The notes below the pieces were generated by a model. The model worked only from the letters and a program-made list of their open reading frames with translations, was not told the origin of the DNA and did no database searches. The translations under genes and the position numbers were made by a program. Below are positions 8,092-17,029 of a stretch of 64,000 bases of DNA, in pieces; position 1 is the stretch's first letter; every line of letters starts with the position of its first letter. Source of the stretch: an uncultured bacterium (GTDB taxonomy: Bacteria; Patescibacteriota; Saccharimonadia; Saccharimonadales; Saccharimonadaceae); assembly GCA_903821365.1 (NCBI GenBank), contig CAIJKY010000009.1:26037-90036 (forward strand). The letters are read 5' to 3'.

Positions 8092-8856
8092 ATGAACACT
8101 CACAAAACATTGATCGTCGGAAATTGGAAAATGCACTTCACTATTGGTGAATCAAGCATGTTTATTCGCAAACTTGAAGAACAGCTAAAAATACCATCAA
8201 GTGTTGAAGTTGTTGTTGCTCCTACAACACTTGCACTACAGTCGGTCAGCTTGCAGTTAAAGCATCATCGAAAGTTTAAGCTTGCTGCGCAAAATTGTTT
8301 TTGGCGTGATTTTGGCGCATATACTGGTGAAGTCTCTGCGCACATGCTAAGGGGCCTGACGCAATATGTCATCATTGGCCACTCAGAACGTCGTCATGCC
8401 TTCGGCGAGATCGATAAAGATATTAGGCTAAAGGTCCAAGCAGTCGTACGCAATCAAATGCAGCCTATTTTGTGTGTCGGCGAGACCGCCCAAGAACGCG
8501 CCGATGGCGACACTGGGTTTACGCTCCATGATCAAGTAACGGCCGGACTCGCTAATATTACTTCTGAAGAAATGCACCGCATCGTTATTGCTTACGAACC
8601 TGTTTGGGCAATTGGTACAGGCGAAAATGCCAAGACTACTGATGTCGCAGCTGCGATGAAACTCATCCGTAAACAAGTAAAAGATTTATTTGGCAAACAA
8701 GCCTCGCTTGATCTGCGATTGCTATACGGCGGCAGCGTCGATGGCGCAAATGCAACACAGTACCTGGCGTTGCCTGATGTTGATGGTCTATTAGTTGGCG
8801 GCGCAAGCCTCAAGCCTGAAGTATTCGGCGACATCATTGCTTCGGCGAAAAGTTGA
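8092..8856 (+). CDS. tpiA: Triosephosphate isomerase
   Basis: At 254 residues this is a standard TIM barrel. Catalytic motifs are intact: VGNWKMH (Lys), IIGHSERR (His), AYEPVWAIGTG (catalytic Glu and loop 6), LLYGGSVDGANA and DGLLVGGASLK (phosphate-binding loops). It interconverts dihydroxyacetone phosphate and glyceraldehyde 3-phosphate. It follows pgk by 11 bases with a weak GGGTAAG upstream and belongs to the pyk-pgk-tpiA block. Confidence 0.97.
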   Translation: MNTHKTLIVGNWKMHFTIGESSMFIRKLEEQLKIPSSVEVVVAPTTLALQSVSLQLKHHRKFKLAAQNCFWRDFGAYTGEVSAHMLRGLTQYVIIGHSERRHAFGEIDKDIRLKVQAVVRNQMQPILCVGETAQERADGDTGFTLHDQVTAGLANITSEEMHRIVIAYEPVWAIGTGENAKTTDVAAAMKLIRKQVKDLFGKQASLDLRLLYGGSVDGANATQYLALPDVDGLLVGGASLKPEVFGDIIASAKS

Positions 8857-8940
8857 GTAACCATGGACGTTTGTAGTACAGTATCTATAAGCATAAACAA
8901 AACACGTGTAACCACGAAAACAATTAGGGTGTGGAAATAA

Positions 8941-10119
8941 ATGAAAGATCTCGATTTCGACGAACTGGATAAAGCGATTAGTAGTGTGTTGACGCCAGAT
9001 AGCGCTCCAAAAGATGACGCTTCAAGCGATGAGACTTCGGCATCGCCAGCATTGGTTGAAACGTCGAACAAAACAGTAGCGGTAACCACTCCTGCGCCGG
9101 CAGACAAGCCATCGCCAAAGCCGCTCGTTTCTCCACGCCGCTCGATTAATCGCGGTACTGCTGCAGGCCGTCCGTTTGCTGACATTGTTGCACCAACTAA
9201 AGCTTCGAAGCCAACAACTCGCCAAGCACCGACAATCGAGCCAGTTACCGAGCCGGTCACTGCTCCTGTTGTTGTCAACGAATTAGCAGTTGATACTCTA
9301 CCTAGTGCGCCGAAGCCTGCAAGCGACGACATGGTGCTGAGCCGACTTGAACTTGAAGAGCCGCAAGCAATACAAAGCGACGTGGTGGTTGAAACTCCGC
9401 AGAATACGCCAGCACCAAGTGAGACCTTCGCTCGTTTTGACTCGCTATCGAAGAACAGTTTTGATATTGATGCACCAGCACCAGTGCAGGAAGACACTAA
9501 GCAAGAAGATGTAGACGAAAAAACTCCAGCACTTGCTGGCCTCAATGACCTTGAGTCAAGCGACAATGCTGTAGATACAGTGCCGGATGCTGCGCCAGTG
9601 TCGCCATTTTTAGAAGATACGCATGTCGAAAAGCGTCCTTTAGGGAGTTTGCGTAGTGCTGATGAACTAGCGGAAACTGCAACTGAACCTCACCATTTTT
9701 GGGCTGATGCGCCCGATCCAACAAAAGATGAAACTGCGTCAGTCGATGCGCCTGTTGCCGAAGAGCACGCAGATATTGACCACCGCTTGCCTGAACACGG
9801 TACTGCTGACAAGCCAGTTTTTGGAAGTAGTGCCACGACGCCACCGATACACACGGCAGCGAGCGGTGCTGCTACGCTTGGTGCGACTTCTATCGCCCAG
9901 CAATACAAAGTTGATGCTCAGCGACCACCTGCGCCTGGTAGCCACGCGCCATTTGATACAAGTGAGTATCATGCTGCACTGTCAGATAGCGCGCCTGCAG
10001 AGCATTCAAAGCGTATCGATAAAACAATGATGATCGCTATCGTTATCTTTGTTATCGCTGTTATAATTGCTGTCGCGGTCTATTTTTACGGCGACACACT
10101 CAGAAGTTTATTGCCGTAA
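8941..10119 (+). CDS. Acidic, disordered, tail-anchored protein
   Basis: The protein has 392 residues. Residues 1-360 are low in hydrophobics and rich in Asp, Glu, Ala, Pro, Ser and Thr, so probably intrinsically disordered. A basic pair (SKRID) precedes one hydrophobic helix at about 367-386 and a very short C-terminal tail, making it a tail-anchored protein with the acidic part in the cytoplasm, unless an unseen export route exists. The N-terminus DLDFDELDKAIS could bind a partner as a short helix. It follows tpiA by 84 bases. Many such anchored Pro/Ala/Glu proteins in Patescibacteria have no known function; no family is recognised. Confidence 0.6.
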   Translation: MKDLDFDELDKAISSVLTPDSAPKDDASSDETSASPALVETSNKTVAVTTPAPADKPSPKPLVSPRRSINRGTAAGRPFADIVAPTKASKPTTRQAPTIEPVTEPVTAPVVVNELAVDTLPSAPKPASDDMVLSRLELEEPQAIQSDVVVETPQNTPAPSETFARFDSLSKNSFDIDAPAPVQEDTKQEDVDEKTPALAGLNDLESSDNAVDTVPDAAPVSPFLEDTHVEKRPLGSLRSADELAETATEPHHFWADAPDPTKDETASVDAPVAEEHADIDHRLPEHGTADKPVFGSSATTPPIHTAASGAATLGATSIAQQYKVDAQRPPAPGSHAPFDTSEYHAALSDSAPAEHSKRIDKTMMIAIVIFVIAVIIAVAVYFYGDTLRSLLP

Positions 10120-10158
10120 CGCCGCATTTTGCGACGTTCAAGTGCTACAATACATAGC

Positions 10159-12303
10159 GTGCATTATCTACTCGAAGGGTTAAACGAAGAGCAGCAAAAA
10201 GCGGTCGTTCATGGCGACGGCCCGTTACTTATATTGGCAGGCGCTGGCTCTGGTAAGACAAAAACACTGACGCATAGAATCGCTTATCTAGTTTCAGAAA
10301 AAGCAGTTGGCCCCGAACGCATACTCGCCGTAACATTTACTAATAAAGCTGCAAAAGAGATGCGAGAACGGCTCGGCTTACTTGTTGGTCAAGATGGCTC
10401 AAACCGCTCATTTATGCCATGGATGGGTACGTTTCACTCTATATGTGTGCGTATGCTGCGCTACGACGGCGAACAGATTGGTATCCCACGCAATTTTGTT
10501 ATTCTTGACGATGCCGATAGATTGAGCCTCGTGCGCGAAGCAATGAAGCAGCTGCATATCAGCGAAAAGACGTTTACGCCACGAAGCGTATTGAGCATGA
10601 TCAGTAGCGCCAAAAACGAACTTGTTACCGCAGAAGAATATGGCGCAACAGCGCACTTGCCATTGCAAAAAGCGGTCGCAGATATATATCCTGCCTATGA
10701 AAAAGCCCGGAAGTTGGCTGCGGCGCTTGATTTCGATGACTTGATTGCCGACGCGGCGAGATTGCTGAAAAGCTCACCCGAGCTGCGCATTGCCTGGCGT
10801 CGCCGCTTTGAATATATATTGATCGATGAGTATCAGGATACAAATGCAGCCCAGTACCAGTTGGTGCGCTTACTGGTCAATGATCGCAACAATATCTGCG
10901 TTGTCGGTGATGACTGGCAGAGTATTTACAGTTGGCGTGGGGCTGATTTTACTAATATCCTTCGCTTTGAACGTGATTTTCCAGGAACCCAAGTTATCAA
11001 GCTTGAGCAGAATTATCGTTCAACAAAAGCAATTCTTGATGCGGCGCACAGTGTTATCACGAAAAATGATAATCGCTCCGACAAAAAGCTTTGGACCAAT
11101 GCTGCCGGTGGTAAGCCGGTGCAGATCGTACCTGTGGGCTCGGAGACGCAAGAAGGTGAGGTGATCGTCAGTCGTATAAAGATGGCGGTTGAAGCGGGAA
11201 TGCGTAAGCTCAGCGACTACGCAGTGCTTTATCGAACAAACGCACAAAGCCGCAGCATCGAAGAAGCGTTTATCCGTTATGGCGTTCCATATCGCGTTGT
11301 CGGTGGTGTACGGTTTTATGATCGCAAAGAAATCAAAGATGTTATGGCCTATTTACGCTTGCTGTATCAGTCAAGCGACCGCGCAGCTTTTCTGCGGGTG
11401 GCGAATGTTCCGGCTCGTGGCATTGGCGCGGTATCGTTGGGTAGATTTTTAGATTGGCAAGCAGAGAGCGGTGCAACAATTGTTGATGCCCTTGCTCGCG
11501 CTGACGAGTGCCCAAAGCTAACCGCTAAAGCTAAGCTTGCGCTTTTGGATTTGGGTGCGACATTATTACGATTACAGCCTCAAATAGAAACGTTACCACT
11601 GCAAGAGCTCTTGGAATTACTCATATCACGTATTAATTTTATGAACTATCTTGATGATGGCACGCCGCAGGCCGAAAGCCGCAAAGAAAACGTTGAAGAG
11701 CTTATGTCGGTCGCCCGTGAATATAGTGATATGGGGCTTGCAGGCTTTTTGGAAGAGGTGGCGCTTGTGTCCGACCTTGATAATCTAGAGGCAGGAGCCG
11801 CAGCGGTCACGATGATGACGCTCCATGCTGCGAAAGGTTTAGAGTTCCCAGCAGTCTTTATGATCGGCATGGAGGAGGGGATTTTCCCTCATTCTCGAGC
11901 ACTATATGAGCCATCCGAAATGGAAGAGGAGCGACGCTTATGCTATGTGGGCATGACACGCGCCAAAGAAGAATTATATATGACAAGTGCTGCCTCACGG
12001 CTACTGTTTGGCATGACGCAGCGTAATCCACCATCACGCTTCTTGAGTGACATCGATGGTGGTGCTGCGCTTGCACAAGCCTTTCCGCCGTTTGAAGGAT
12101 TTGCTCCAACTAACATGCCTGAGGATGGCGAGCCTTACTTTGAGGCCGAAGATGATGGCGGCTTGAAGCCTGGAGATAAAGTCCGACATCAACTATTTGG
12201 CGTTGGTACAGTGCAGACGCTTGATGGCATGAATGCTACCATTGCTTTTGCTCGTGGCACCAAGATGCTTAATATCGCCTTTGCGCCTCTTGAGCGTGCA
12301 TGA
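10159..12303 (+). CDS. UvrD/PcrA-type superfamily 1 DNA helicase
   Basis: All SF1A helicase motifs are present: LNEEQQKAV (Q motif), LAGAGSGKTKTL (Walker A), AVTFTNKAAKEM (Ia), LIDEYQDTNAAQ (II), VVGDDWQSIYSWRGAD (III), EQNYRST (IV), TMMTLHAAKGLEFPAVF (V) and YVGMTRAKEELY (VI). Length is 714 residues from the GTG at 10159. A TTG at 10129 is also in frame, but TACAAT (10146-10151) ends seven bases before the GTG, so the message should begin there without leader. The C-terminus has a PcrA-like domain (GDKVRHQLFGVGTV). It unwinds 3'-5' in nucleotide excision and mismatch repair. Confidence 0.93.
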   Translation: MHYLLEGLNEEQQKAVVHGDGPLLILAGAGSGKTKTLTHRIAYLVSEKAVGPERILAVTFTNKAAKEMRERLGLLVGQDGSNRSFMPWMGTFHSICVRMLRYDGEQIGIPRNFVILDDADRLSLVREAMKQLHISEKTFTPRSVLSMISSAKNELVTAEEYGATAHLPLQKAVADIYPAYEKARKLAAALDFDDLIADAARLLKSSPELRIAWRRRFEYILIDEYQDTNAAQYQLVRLLVNDRNNICVVGDDWQSIYSWRGADFTNILRFERDFPGTQVIKLEQNYRSTKAILDAAHSVITKNDNRSDKKLWTNAAGGKPVQIVPVGSETQEGEVIVSRIKMAVEAGMRKLSDYAVLYRTNAQSRSIEEAFIRYGVPYRVVGGVRFYDRKEIKDVMAYLRLLYQSSDRAAFLRVANVPARGIGAVSLGRFLDWQAESGATIVDALARADECPKLTAKAKLALLDLGATLLRLQPQIETLPLQELLELLISRINFMNYLDDGTPQAESRKENVEELMSVAREYSDMGLAGFLEEVALVSDLDNLEAGAAAVTMMTLHAAKGLEFPAVFMIGMEEGIFPHSRALYEPSEMEEERRLCYVGMTRAKEELYMTSAASRLLFGMTQRNPPSRFLSDIDGGAALAQAFPPFEGFAPTNMPEDGEPYFEAEDDGGLKPGDKVRHQLFGVGTVQTLDGMNATIAFARGTKMLNIAFAPLERA

Positions 12304-12377
12304 TCGAGATAGTGGTCATCGTTAGTTTGACCACCTGTTCCTGGGGATAAATCCTACCGCCCTCTTTACGACTCTGA

Positions 12378-12383
12378 TATACT
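12378..12383 (+). promoter_or_regulatory. -10 box for the Rpf-like gene
   Basis: TATACT lies 39 bases before the ATG at 12423, implying a leader of about 33 bases, longer than at most promoters in this window. Confidence 0.5.
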
Positions 12384-12422
12384 AGCTTCTAGCGTCCGTG
12401 AGAGGATCGTCTTACATCATTT

Positions 12423-13559
12423 ATGATACATCGAAAATTATTTATTTCCGTGGGTGTGCTTATGTCTGTAGCTGGCCTTGCATTGGCAGTTACTGGCTTG
12501 TTCTCGCAACCTGCAGTAGCGGCCAATCAAAGGGTTGTTACTATCCATGACCGTGGCACTGATCGTACGTTCGCAACTGATGCTGCATCTGTTGGTGAAG
12601 CCTTGCAGCGTGCAGGCGTCACGCTTAGCCCATCTGACTCAATTGAGCCAGCGGCAACCACCGAACTCACCGCTCCTGCTTATACCGTCAATGTCTACCG
12701 AGCCCGCCCGGTAACTATTATTGATGGCGCAACGCGAACCGAAGTGATGAGTCCATACCAGAGTGCACGTTCAATCGTGACTGGTGCAAAAATCGAGCTG
12801 TACCCTGAAGATAGTGTTTCAATGCAGCGTATTGATGATTTCGTTGGCGACGATAGCGTAGGATTAAAGCTTGAGATTAAGCGCGCTACTCCTGTAACTA
12901 TTGTGCTCTATGGCACGCAGACAACTATTCGCACAAATGCCACAACAGTCGGCGGTTTATTAAAAGAAAAGCGAATTGTGCTTGGCAAAGATGATGGCAC
13001 CTCACTTACTGCTGATACAAAGTTGACGCCAAATATCATCGTTGATGTCTGGCGCAACGGTGTCCAAACAAAGACCGAGGAACAAACGGTGGCGTTTGAT
13101 ACTGAAATAATTCAAGATGCAGATAAAGAGACGAGCTTTAAAGAAATCCGCGAAGCTGGCACGCCAGGCAAGAAGCTCGTTACTTACGAAGTGACATTGA
13201 AAAATGGCCAAGAAACTGGTCGTAAAGAGATTCAAAGCGTTGTCACCGAAGCGCCAAAGAAACAAGTTCAGGTTGTCGGTGCAAAACGTCCAAACCTCGA
13301 TGCTGATTTTGCCTCAGCACTTGCACGACTTCGTGGTTGTGAAGCGGGTGGCAGGTACGATCGTAATAGCGGCAATGGATACTATGGCGCATACCAGTAT
13401 GATCGTAGCACCTGGGCAAACTATGGTGGTTATGCGGTGCCAAGCGATGCACCAGCTGCCGTGCAAGATGCGAAAGCGGCAGAGACATATGCTCGACGCG
13501 GATGGCAACCATGGCCATCATGTAGCCGCAGCCTTGGCTTACAGGACGCCTACCGATAG
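12423..13559 (+). CDS. Resuscitation-promoting-factor-like protein (DUF348, G5 and Rpf domains)
   Basis: The protein has 378 residues. A signal peptide of about 33 residues ends at AVA|ANQ. Three DUF348-type repeats follow (about 38-85, 97-135, 156-200; each begins with a short strand such as VVTIHDRG), then a G5 domain (about 208-286, ending GRKEIQSV). The C-terminal domain (293-370) matches the Rpf lysozyme-like fold: CEAGG with C306 and catalytic E307, NSGNGYYGAYQYDRSTW, and C367 as the disulfide partner. It should cleave peptidoglycan glycan strands outside the cell. In Bacillus the DUF348-G5 protein YabE neighbours ksgA, tatD and metS, as here. Confidence 0.88.
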   Translation: MIHRKLFISVGVLMSVAGLALAVTGLFSQPAVAANQRVVTIHDRGTDRTFATDAASVGEALQRAGVTLSPSDSIEPAATTELTAPAYTVNVYRARPVTIIDGATRTEVMSPYQSARSIVTGAKIELYPEDSVSMQRIDDFVGDDSVGLKLEIKRATPVTIVLYGTQTTIRTNATTVGGLLKEKRIVLGKDDGTSLTADTKLTPNIIVDVWRNGVQTKTEEQTVAFDTEIIQDADKETSFKEIREAGTPGKKLVTYEVTLKNGQETGRKEIQSVVTEAPKKQVQVVGAKRPNLDADFASALARLRGCEAGGRYDRNSGNGYYGAYQYDRSTWANYGGYAVPSDAPAAVQDAKAAETYARRGWQPWPSCSRSLGLQDAYR

Positions 13560-13577
13560 TTTCTAGTAATCGTTCTT

Positions 13578-14366
13578 ATGTCAAAAGCTGTACTCCCCGA
13601 CAAATCTCTTGGCCAACATTGGCTGTTTGATGACGCTGCATTGCAGCACATCGTTGATTTTGCTGACGTGACGGCCGCCGATACGGTGTTTGAAATAGGA
13701 CCAGGCAAAGGGCCTTTAACCCGAGTATTGCTTAAGCGCGGTGCTCAAGTAACTGCGCTTGAATTTGACGCGGCATTGGCGCGTGGCTTAAAGTTGAGCA
13801 TGACATCAAAGAATCTTAATGTTATGCATGGCGACATCTTGCACTACGATTTCTCAACTTTGCCAGCAGGCTATAAGGTGGTTGCAAACGTACCGTATTA
13901 TATTACGAGCAAGATAGTGCGCTTATTGCTCGAATCAAATCACCCACCAAAAAGTGCGACTTTGTTGGTGCAAAAGGAAGTTGCCGAACGTCTTGCAGCT
14001 GAGCCTGGTTCAATGAGCTTGCTATCAGTGTCGGCTCAGTTCTACGCTAATATATCGCTTGGTGCAGTTGTTGGTCGTGAACTATTTGAGCCAGCACCGA
14101 AGGTCGATTCTCAGGTAGTTAAGCTCGATTACACGGGAGCAAAGTTCACCGATATCGATCAAAAATTGTTCTTCCGTGTCGTTAAGGCTGGTTTTGCTGA
14201 ACGTCGCAAGAAGTTGCGTTCTAGTCTTGCGGGTGGTCTTCACCTCGAAAAGAGCACCATCGATGCTATGCTACAAACACTTGGTATAGCATTGGAAGTG
14301 CGTGCACAAGAGTTAACGCTAGAGCAGTGGCATATGCTCACTCGCTATCTGGCAAAAGCATTGTAA
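13578..14366 (+). CDS. rsmA: 16S rRNA (adenine1518/1519-N6)-dimethyltransferase
   Basis: This 262-residue Rossmann methyltransferase shows KSLGQHWLFD (KsgA N-terminus; usual form LGQNFL), the SAM-binding VFEIGPGKGPLTRVL, ALEFDAAL, the acceptor motif NVPYYIT, and LVQKEVAERL. It dimethylates two adenines near the 3' end of 16S rRNA during 30S assembly. It starts 18 bases after the Rpf-like gene; a clear Shine-Dalgarno is not seen, so read-through from that gene is likely. Confidence 0.95.
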   Translation: MSKAVLPDKSLGQHWLFDDAALQHIVDFADVTAADTVFEIGPGKGPLTRVLLKRGAQVTALEFDAALARGLKLSMTSKNLNVMHGDILHYDFSTLPAGYKVVANVPYYITSKIVRLLLESNHPPKSATLLVQKEVAERLAAEPGSMSLLSVSAQFYANISLGAVVGRELFEPAPKVDSQVVKLDYTGAKFTDIDQKLFFRVVKAGFAERRKKLRSSLAGGLHLEKSTIDAMLQTLGIALEVRAQELTLEQWHMLTRYLAKAL

Positions 14367-14388
14367 TACAAGTACACTAAAGGACATT

Positions 14389-15114
14389 ATGTATCGACCT
14401 GGCAGGCTCTACTGTTTTTCACCACCTATCATGATACTGACATTTGTGATCGAGCTGGGGATAGCCTGTTATGTTGCGTATCGCTATCGTATGTCGGTTG
14501 CTGCTCGCTTGACCACGGCACTACTTGTCTTATTGGCTACATTTCAGCTGGCTGAGTTCATGGTCTGCGAAGGGGCGTTAGGCTTGAGTAGTCTCGGCTG
14601 GGCGCGCATTGGCTATGTCGCAATTACGCTCTTGCCGCCAATTGGCTTACATCTTGGTATGCAGATTGCGCGACGCACAAATCGACCATTGCTTATGGCG
14701 GCGTATGGTTCCGGCATCGCTTTCGCAGTCTTCTTTATGTTCGTCGGGCATGGGATGCAAGGTAATCAATGTCTTGGCAATTATGTTATTTTTCAGGTAG
14801 CACCAGCATCATTAATTCCGTACACAATGTATTATTACGGCTGGCTAGTGGCGAGTGTCGCAATCGTCATGGGCATGGCGAAGACCATAACAAGCCCAGC
14901 TCGTCGATCAGCGCTGCGCTGGCTCGCTGCAGGGTACGCCTCTTTTATAGTGCCGACTACTCTTGTCAATATTGTTCAACCAGATACAATTGCGGGTATT
15001 CCAAGCATCATGTGCGGATTCGCAGTGATACTTGCAGTCATTATCTTGTTTAAAGTGGCGCCCCAGGCGCTCGATGCACACCCGTACCAAGCCCCGAAAA
15101 GGAGTAAAGCATGA
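14389..15114 (+). CDS. Polytopic membrane protein resembling a 7TM sensor N-terminal region
   Basis: The protein has 241 residues and about seven hydrophobic segments (near 12-32, 39-58, 72-92, 100-120, 143-162, 178-196, 203-222), followed by a short basic tail (YQAPKRSKA). The arrangement resembles the 7TM region at the N-terminus of some histidine kinases, but no kinase domain follows. AAAGGA lies before the ATG. Its stop overlaps the next start (ATGA), so it is coupled to the PgeF-like gene. Function unknown. Confidence 0.6.
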   Translation: MYRPGRLYCFSPPIMILTFVIELGIACYVAYRYRMSVAARLTTALLVLLATFQLAEFMVCEGALGLSSLGWARIGYVAITLLPPIGLHLGMQIARRTNRPLLMAAYGSGIAFAVFFMFVGHGMQGNQCLGNYVIFQVAPASLIPYTMYYYGWLVASVAIVMGMAKTITSPARRSALRWLAAGYASFIVPTTLVNIVQPDTIAGIPSIMCGFAVILAVIILFKVAPQALDAHPYQAPKRSKA

Positions 15115-15881
15115 CAATCGATGGTGAGAGCCCAACTATTTTTAAACATTTACCCGTTCAGGCACAAGCTTCAAGCCTCGCCGACGGTGTTATGGGCTTT
15201 GGCCATGCGCCTGATGCGACTGTTGTCAACGACCGACGTCACTGGCTGAAGAGTCTCGGAATCAAGCTTGATGATACAACGCTCGTCCGTATCGCCTATG
15301 ACGAAACCACTGATTATCGACGCATCACTACTGTAACGGATGCCGATCGTGGTAAAGGTATGGCCGATTTGCATAACCCAGTAGTTGCCGATGCATTGTT
15401 TACTGAGGAGCCGGCTCACGCGCTATTCTTGCCCTTGGCGGATTGTGGCGGCGTTGTTCTCTACGATAGTCGTACGCGTGTACTTGGGTTGGCGCATCTT
15501 GGCCGGCATGCCACAATGGCTGGACTTGCCAAACAACTAATTGCTTATATGAGACAACGATTTAATAGCAACCCGAGCGATATATCGATTTGGATTGGTC
15601 CAGCCATCGGTGGCGATTCATATATGCTTCACACTTTCGCGCTTGAGGATGAGCCCGAATGGCAACCATATATCAAGCGCAAAAATGACGGTATCTATGT
15701 TGACCTCCAGGCGTACAATGTTGAGCAGTTTACTAGTGCTGGAGTTCCTAATGCTCAGATTGAATGTACAAATGTTGATACGGCGACGCACCCAGCATAT
15801 CCTTCGCATTATCGTTATCGTACGCATGGTGAACGCCAAAAGGCAGGACGATTCGCTATAGTTGCTCGTATGTCGAAATAA
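15111..15881 (+). CDS. PgeF/YfiH laccase-domain protein (peptidoglycan editing / purine nucleoside enzyme)
   Basis: The 256-residue protein has the three metal-ligand regions of the PgeF family: GFGHAPDA (His), LPLADCGGVVLYD (Cys) and LGLAHLGRHATMAGL (His), then WIGPAIGGDSY, the family's GPAIG loop. Members act as purine nucleoside phosphorylase/adenosine deaminase-like enzymes or remove mis-incorporated serine-containing muropeptides. A strong AAAAGGAG precedes the ATG, which overlaps the previous stop. The neighbourhood (Rpf, rsmA) would suit a cell-wall role, but this is context only. Confidence 0.82.
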   Translation: MTIDGESPTIFKHLPVQAQASSLADGVMGFGHAPDATVVNDRRHWLKSLGIKLDDTTLVRIAYDETTDYRRITTVTDADRGKGMADLHNPVVADALFTEEPAHALFLPLADCGGVVLYDSRTRVLGLAHLGRHATMAGLAKQLIAYMRQRFNSNPSDISIWIGPAIGGDSYMLHTFALEDEPEWQPYIKRKNDGIYVDLQAYNVEQFTSAGVPNAQIECTNVDTATHPAYPSHYRYRTHGERQKAGRFAIVARMSK

Positions 15882-15899
15882 TGTTATAATTTGTCGATT

Positions 15900-16958
15900 A
15901 TGCGACATGGTGAAACAATACAGCCAGATTTTAGTTATTTTAAAGAAGTGGCCTCTGCTGTTGACTTAGATAGTGCGCGCGCTGAATTGCGATATGCACC
16001 AACTGGAGAGGCGAACGCTACAGAAGGGGAGCAAACCCTTCCTGTTATTATTGCGCACCCTGCTGTTCGGCGTGGCAACGAAGTGGTTATCTCAGGTAAC
16101 GCTTTCAGTGATGAACCAGGTCGCCCAGAGAATCTGCCACTAGCGCAGCTCTGTGCAGCGGCACTTGGTCGTACGGTTGTTATTGTCGGCAGTCCATCGG
16201 TTGAGTCAATCCGTCGCGAGCGTATATTTGAACCAGGTGAAAAGACGACACTTGGTGACTTGTCGCGGCATGAGCGGTCTGGCGATATGAACAACGGCCA
16301 GCTCGAAGAACTACGCGCTGGTCGTTTTGGACGCATTGGCAAAGCGAGCATCGCTGCCGCTATCGCCGCACTTGAAATCGAAGGTATCAACGACCCTAAT
16401 TTTGTGCTGTACGGTAGTTCGCAAGCGGCCGCAACATCAATGGGTATGCTTGGTGCGTTGCTCTCGGGCGAACATATGCCAAAAGTCAGCGGCGTTGTTT
16501 TGGCAGAGGGAGTGAATTATGAAAAATGGAAATCAAAGCGACACCTCATACAAACCTTCGTGACCAATGGGCAATTATTTGTTCCTGATGCACTTGAAAG
16601 TAATCCTGAACCCGTCCGACGTTCTGGTGAGTCACCAAAAATCTGGATCGCTCGCACTGCTATGAGCGCCATCGCTAATGCCCGATACATGAGCGCCTTG
16701 GCGCAGGGCGAAGCATTCAGTGATATCGGCAGTGGCAGCGACCAGGTTGAAGCATTGCAAGGGGTGCCTGTGCTCCTGACGCGCGGATCGATAAGCGAAT
16801 TAAGTACAGAAGATGCTAACCTTGCGATGATGACACATCTTGCACGCCATGGCGCTAATGTGGATCTCAAAACGCATCCACACCACTCACATTCATATAC
16901 AATGTCGAGCGGCGCAGCGATAGGCGCGATACGTCAAGTCTTGCCACAAGCGGCATAG
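15900..16958 (+). CDS. Alpha/beta-hydrolase-like protein of unknown function
   Basis: The 352-residue product has a central GSSQAAATSMGML segment resembling the nucleophile elbow of alpha/beta hydrolases (G-x-S-x-A), a later VPVLLTRGSIS strand-loop and a C-terminal HPHHSHSYT with possible catalytic histidine. Acid and oxyanion residues are not certain, so an inactive fold is possible. Residues 130-165 contain a helical insertion. TATAAT at 15885-15890 ends nine bases before the ATG at 15900; the TTG at 15891 would be inside the promoter spacing. It appears as a separate unit between the PgeF-like gene and metG. Confidence 0.5.
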   Translation: MRHGETIQPDFSYFKEVASAVDLDSARAELRYAPTGEANATEGEQTLPVIIAHPAVRRGNEVVISGNAFSDEPGRPENLPLAQLCAAALGRTVVIVGSPSVESIRRERIFEPGEKTTLGDLSRHERSGDMNNGQLEELRAGRFGRIGKASIAAAIAALEIEGINDPNFVLYGSSQAAATSMGMLGALLSGEHMPKVSGVVLAEGVNYEKWKSKRHLIQTFVTNGQLFVPDALESNPEPVRRSGESPKIWIARTAMSAIANARYMSALAQGEAFSDIGSGSDQVEALQGVPVLLTRGSISELSTEDANLAMMTHLARHGANVDLKTHPHHSHSYTMSSGAAIGAIRQVLPQAA

Positions 16959-17029
16959 TCACCTCTGTTGAAACCTGCTATACTACCATAGTTATTCGGT
17001 AGCCTAATACTATTAAAGGAGTTCATAGC

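Noticed and set aside
8592..9566. 324-codon minus-strand ORF
   Set aside because: It lies opposite tpiA and the acidic protein gene, and its Ser/Ala/Val-rich product mirrors the GCN/GAN-rich sense codons. No start signals are seen.
10129..10158. TTG at 10129 as start of the helicase
   Set aside because: It lies upstream of the TACAAT box, so the predicted transcript does not contain it; the conserved domain begins right after the GTG at 10159.
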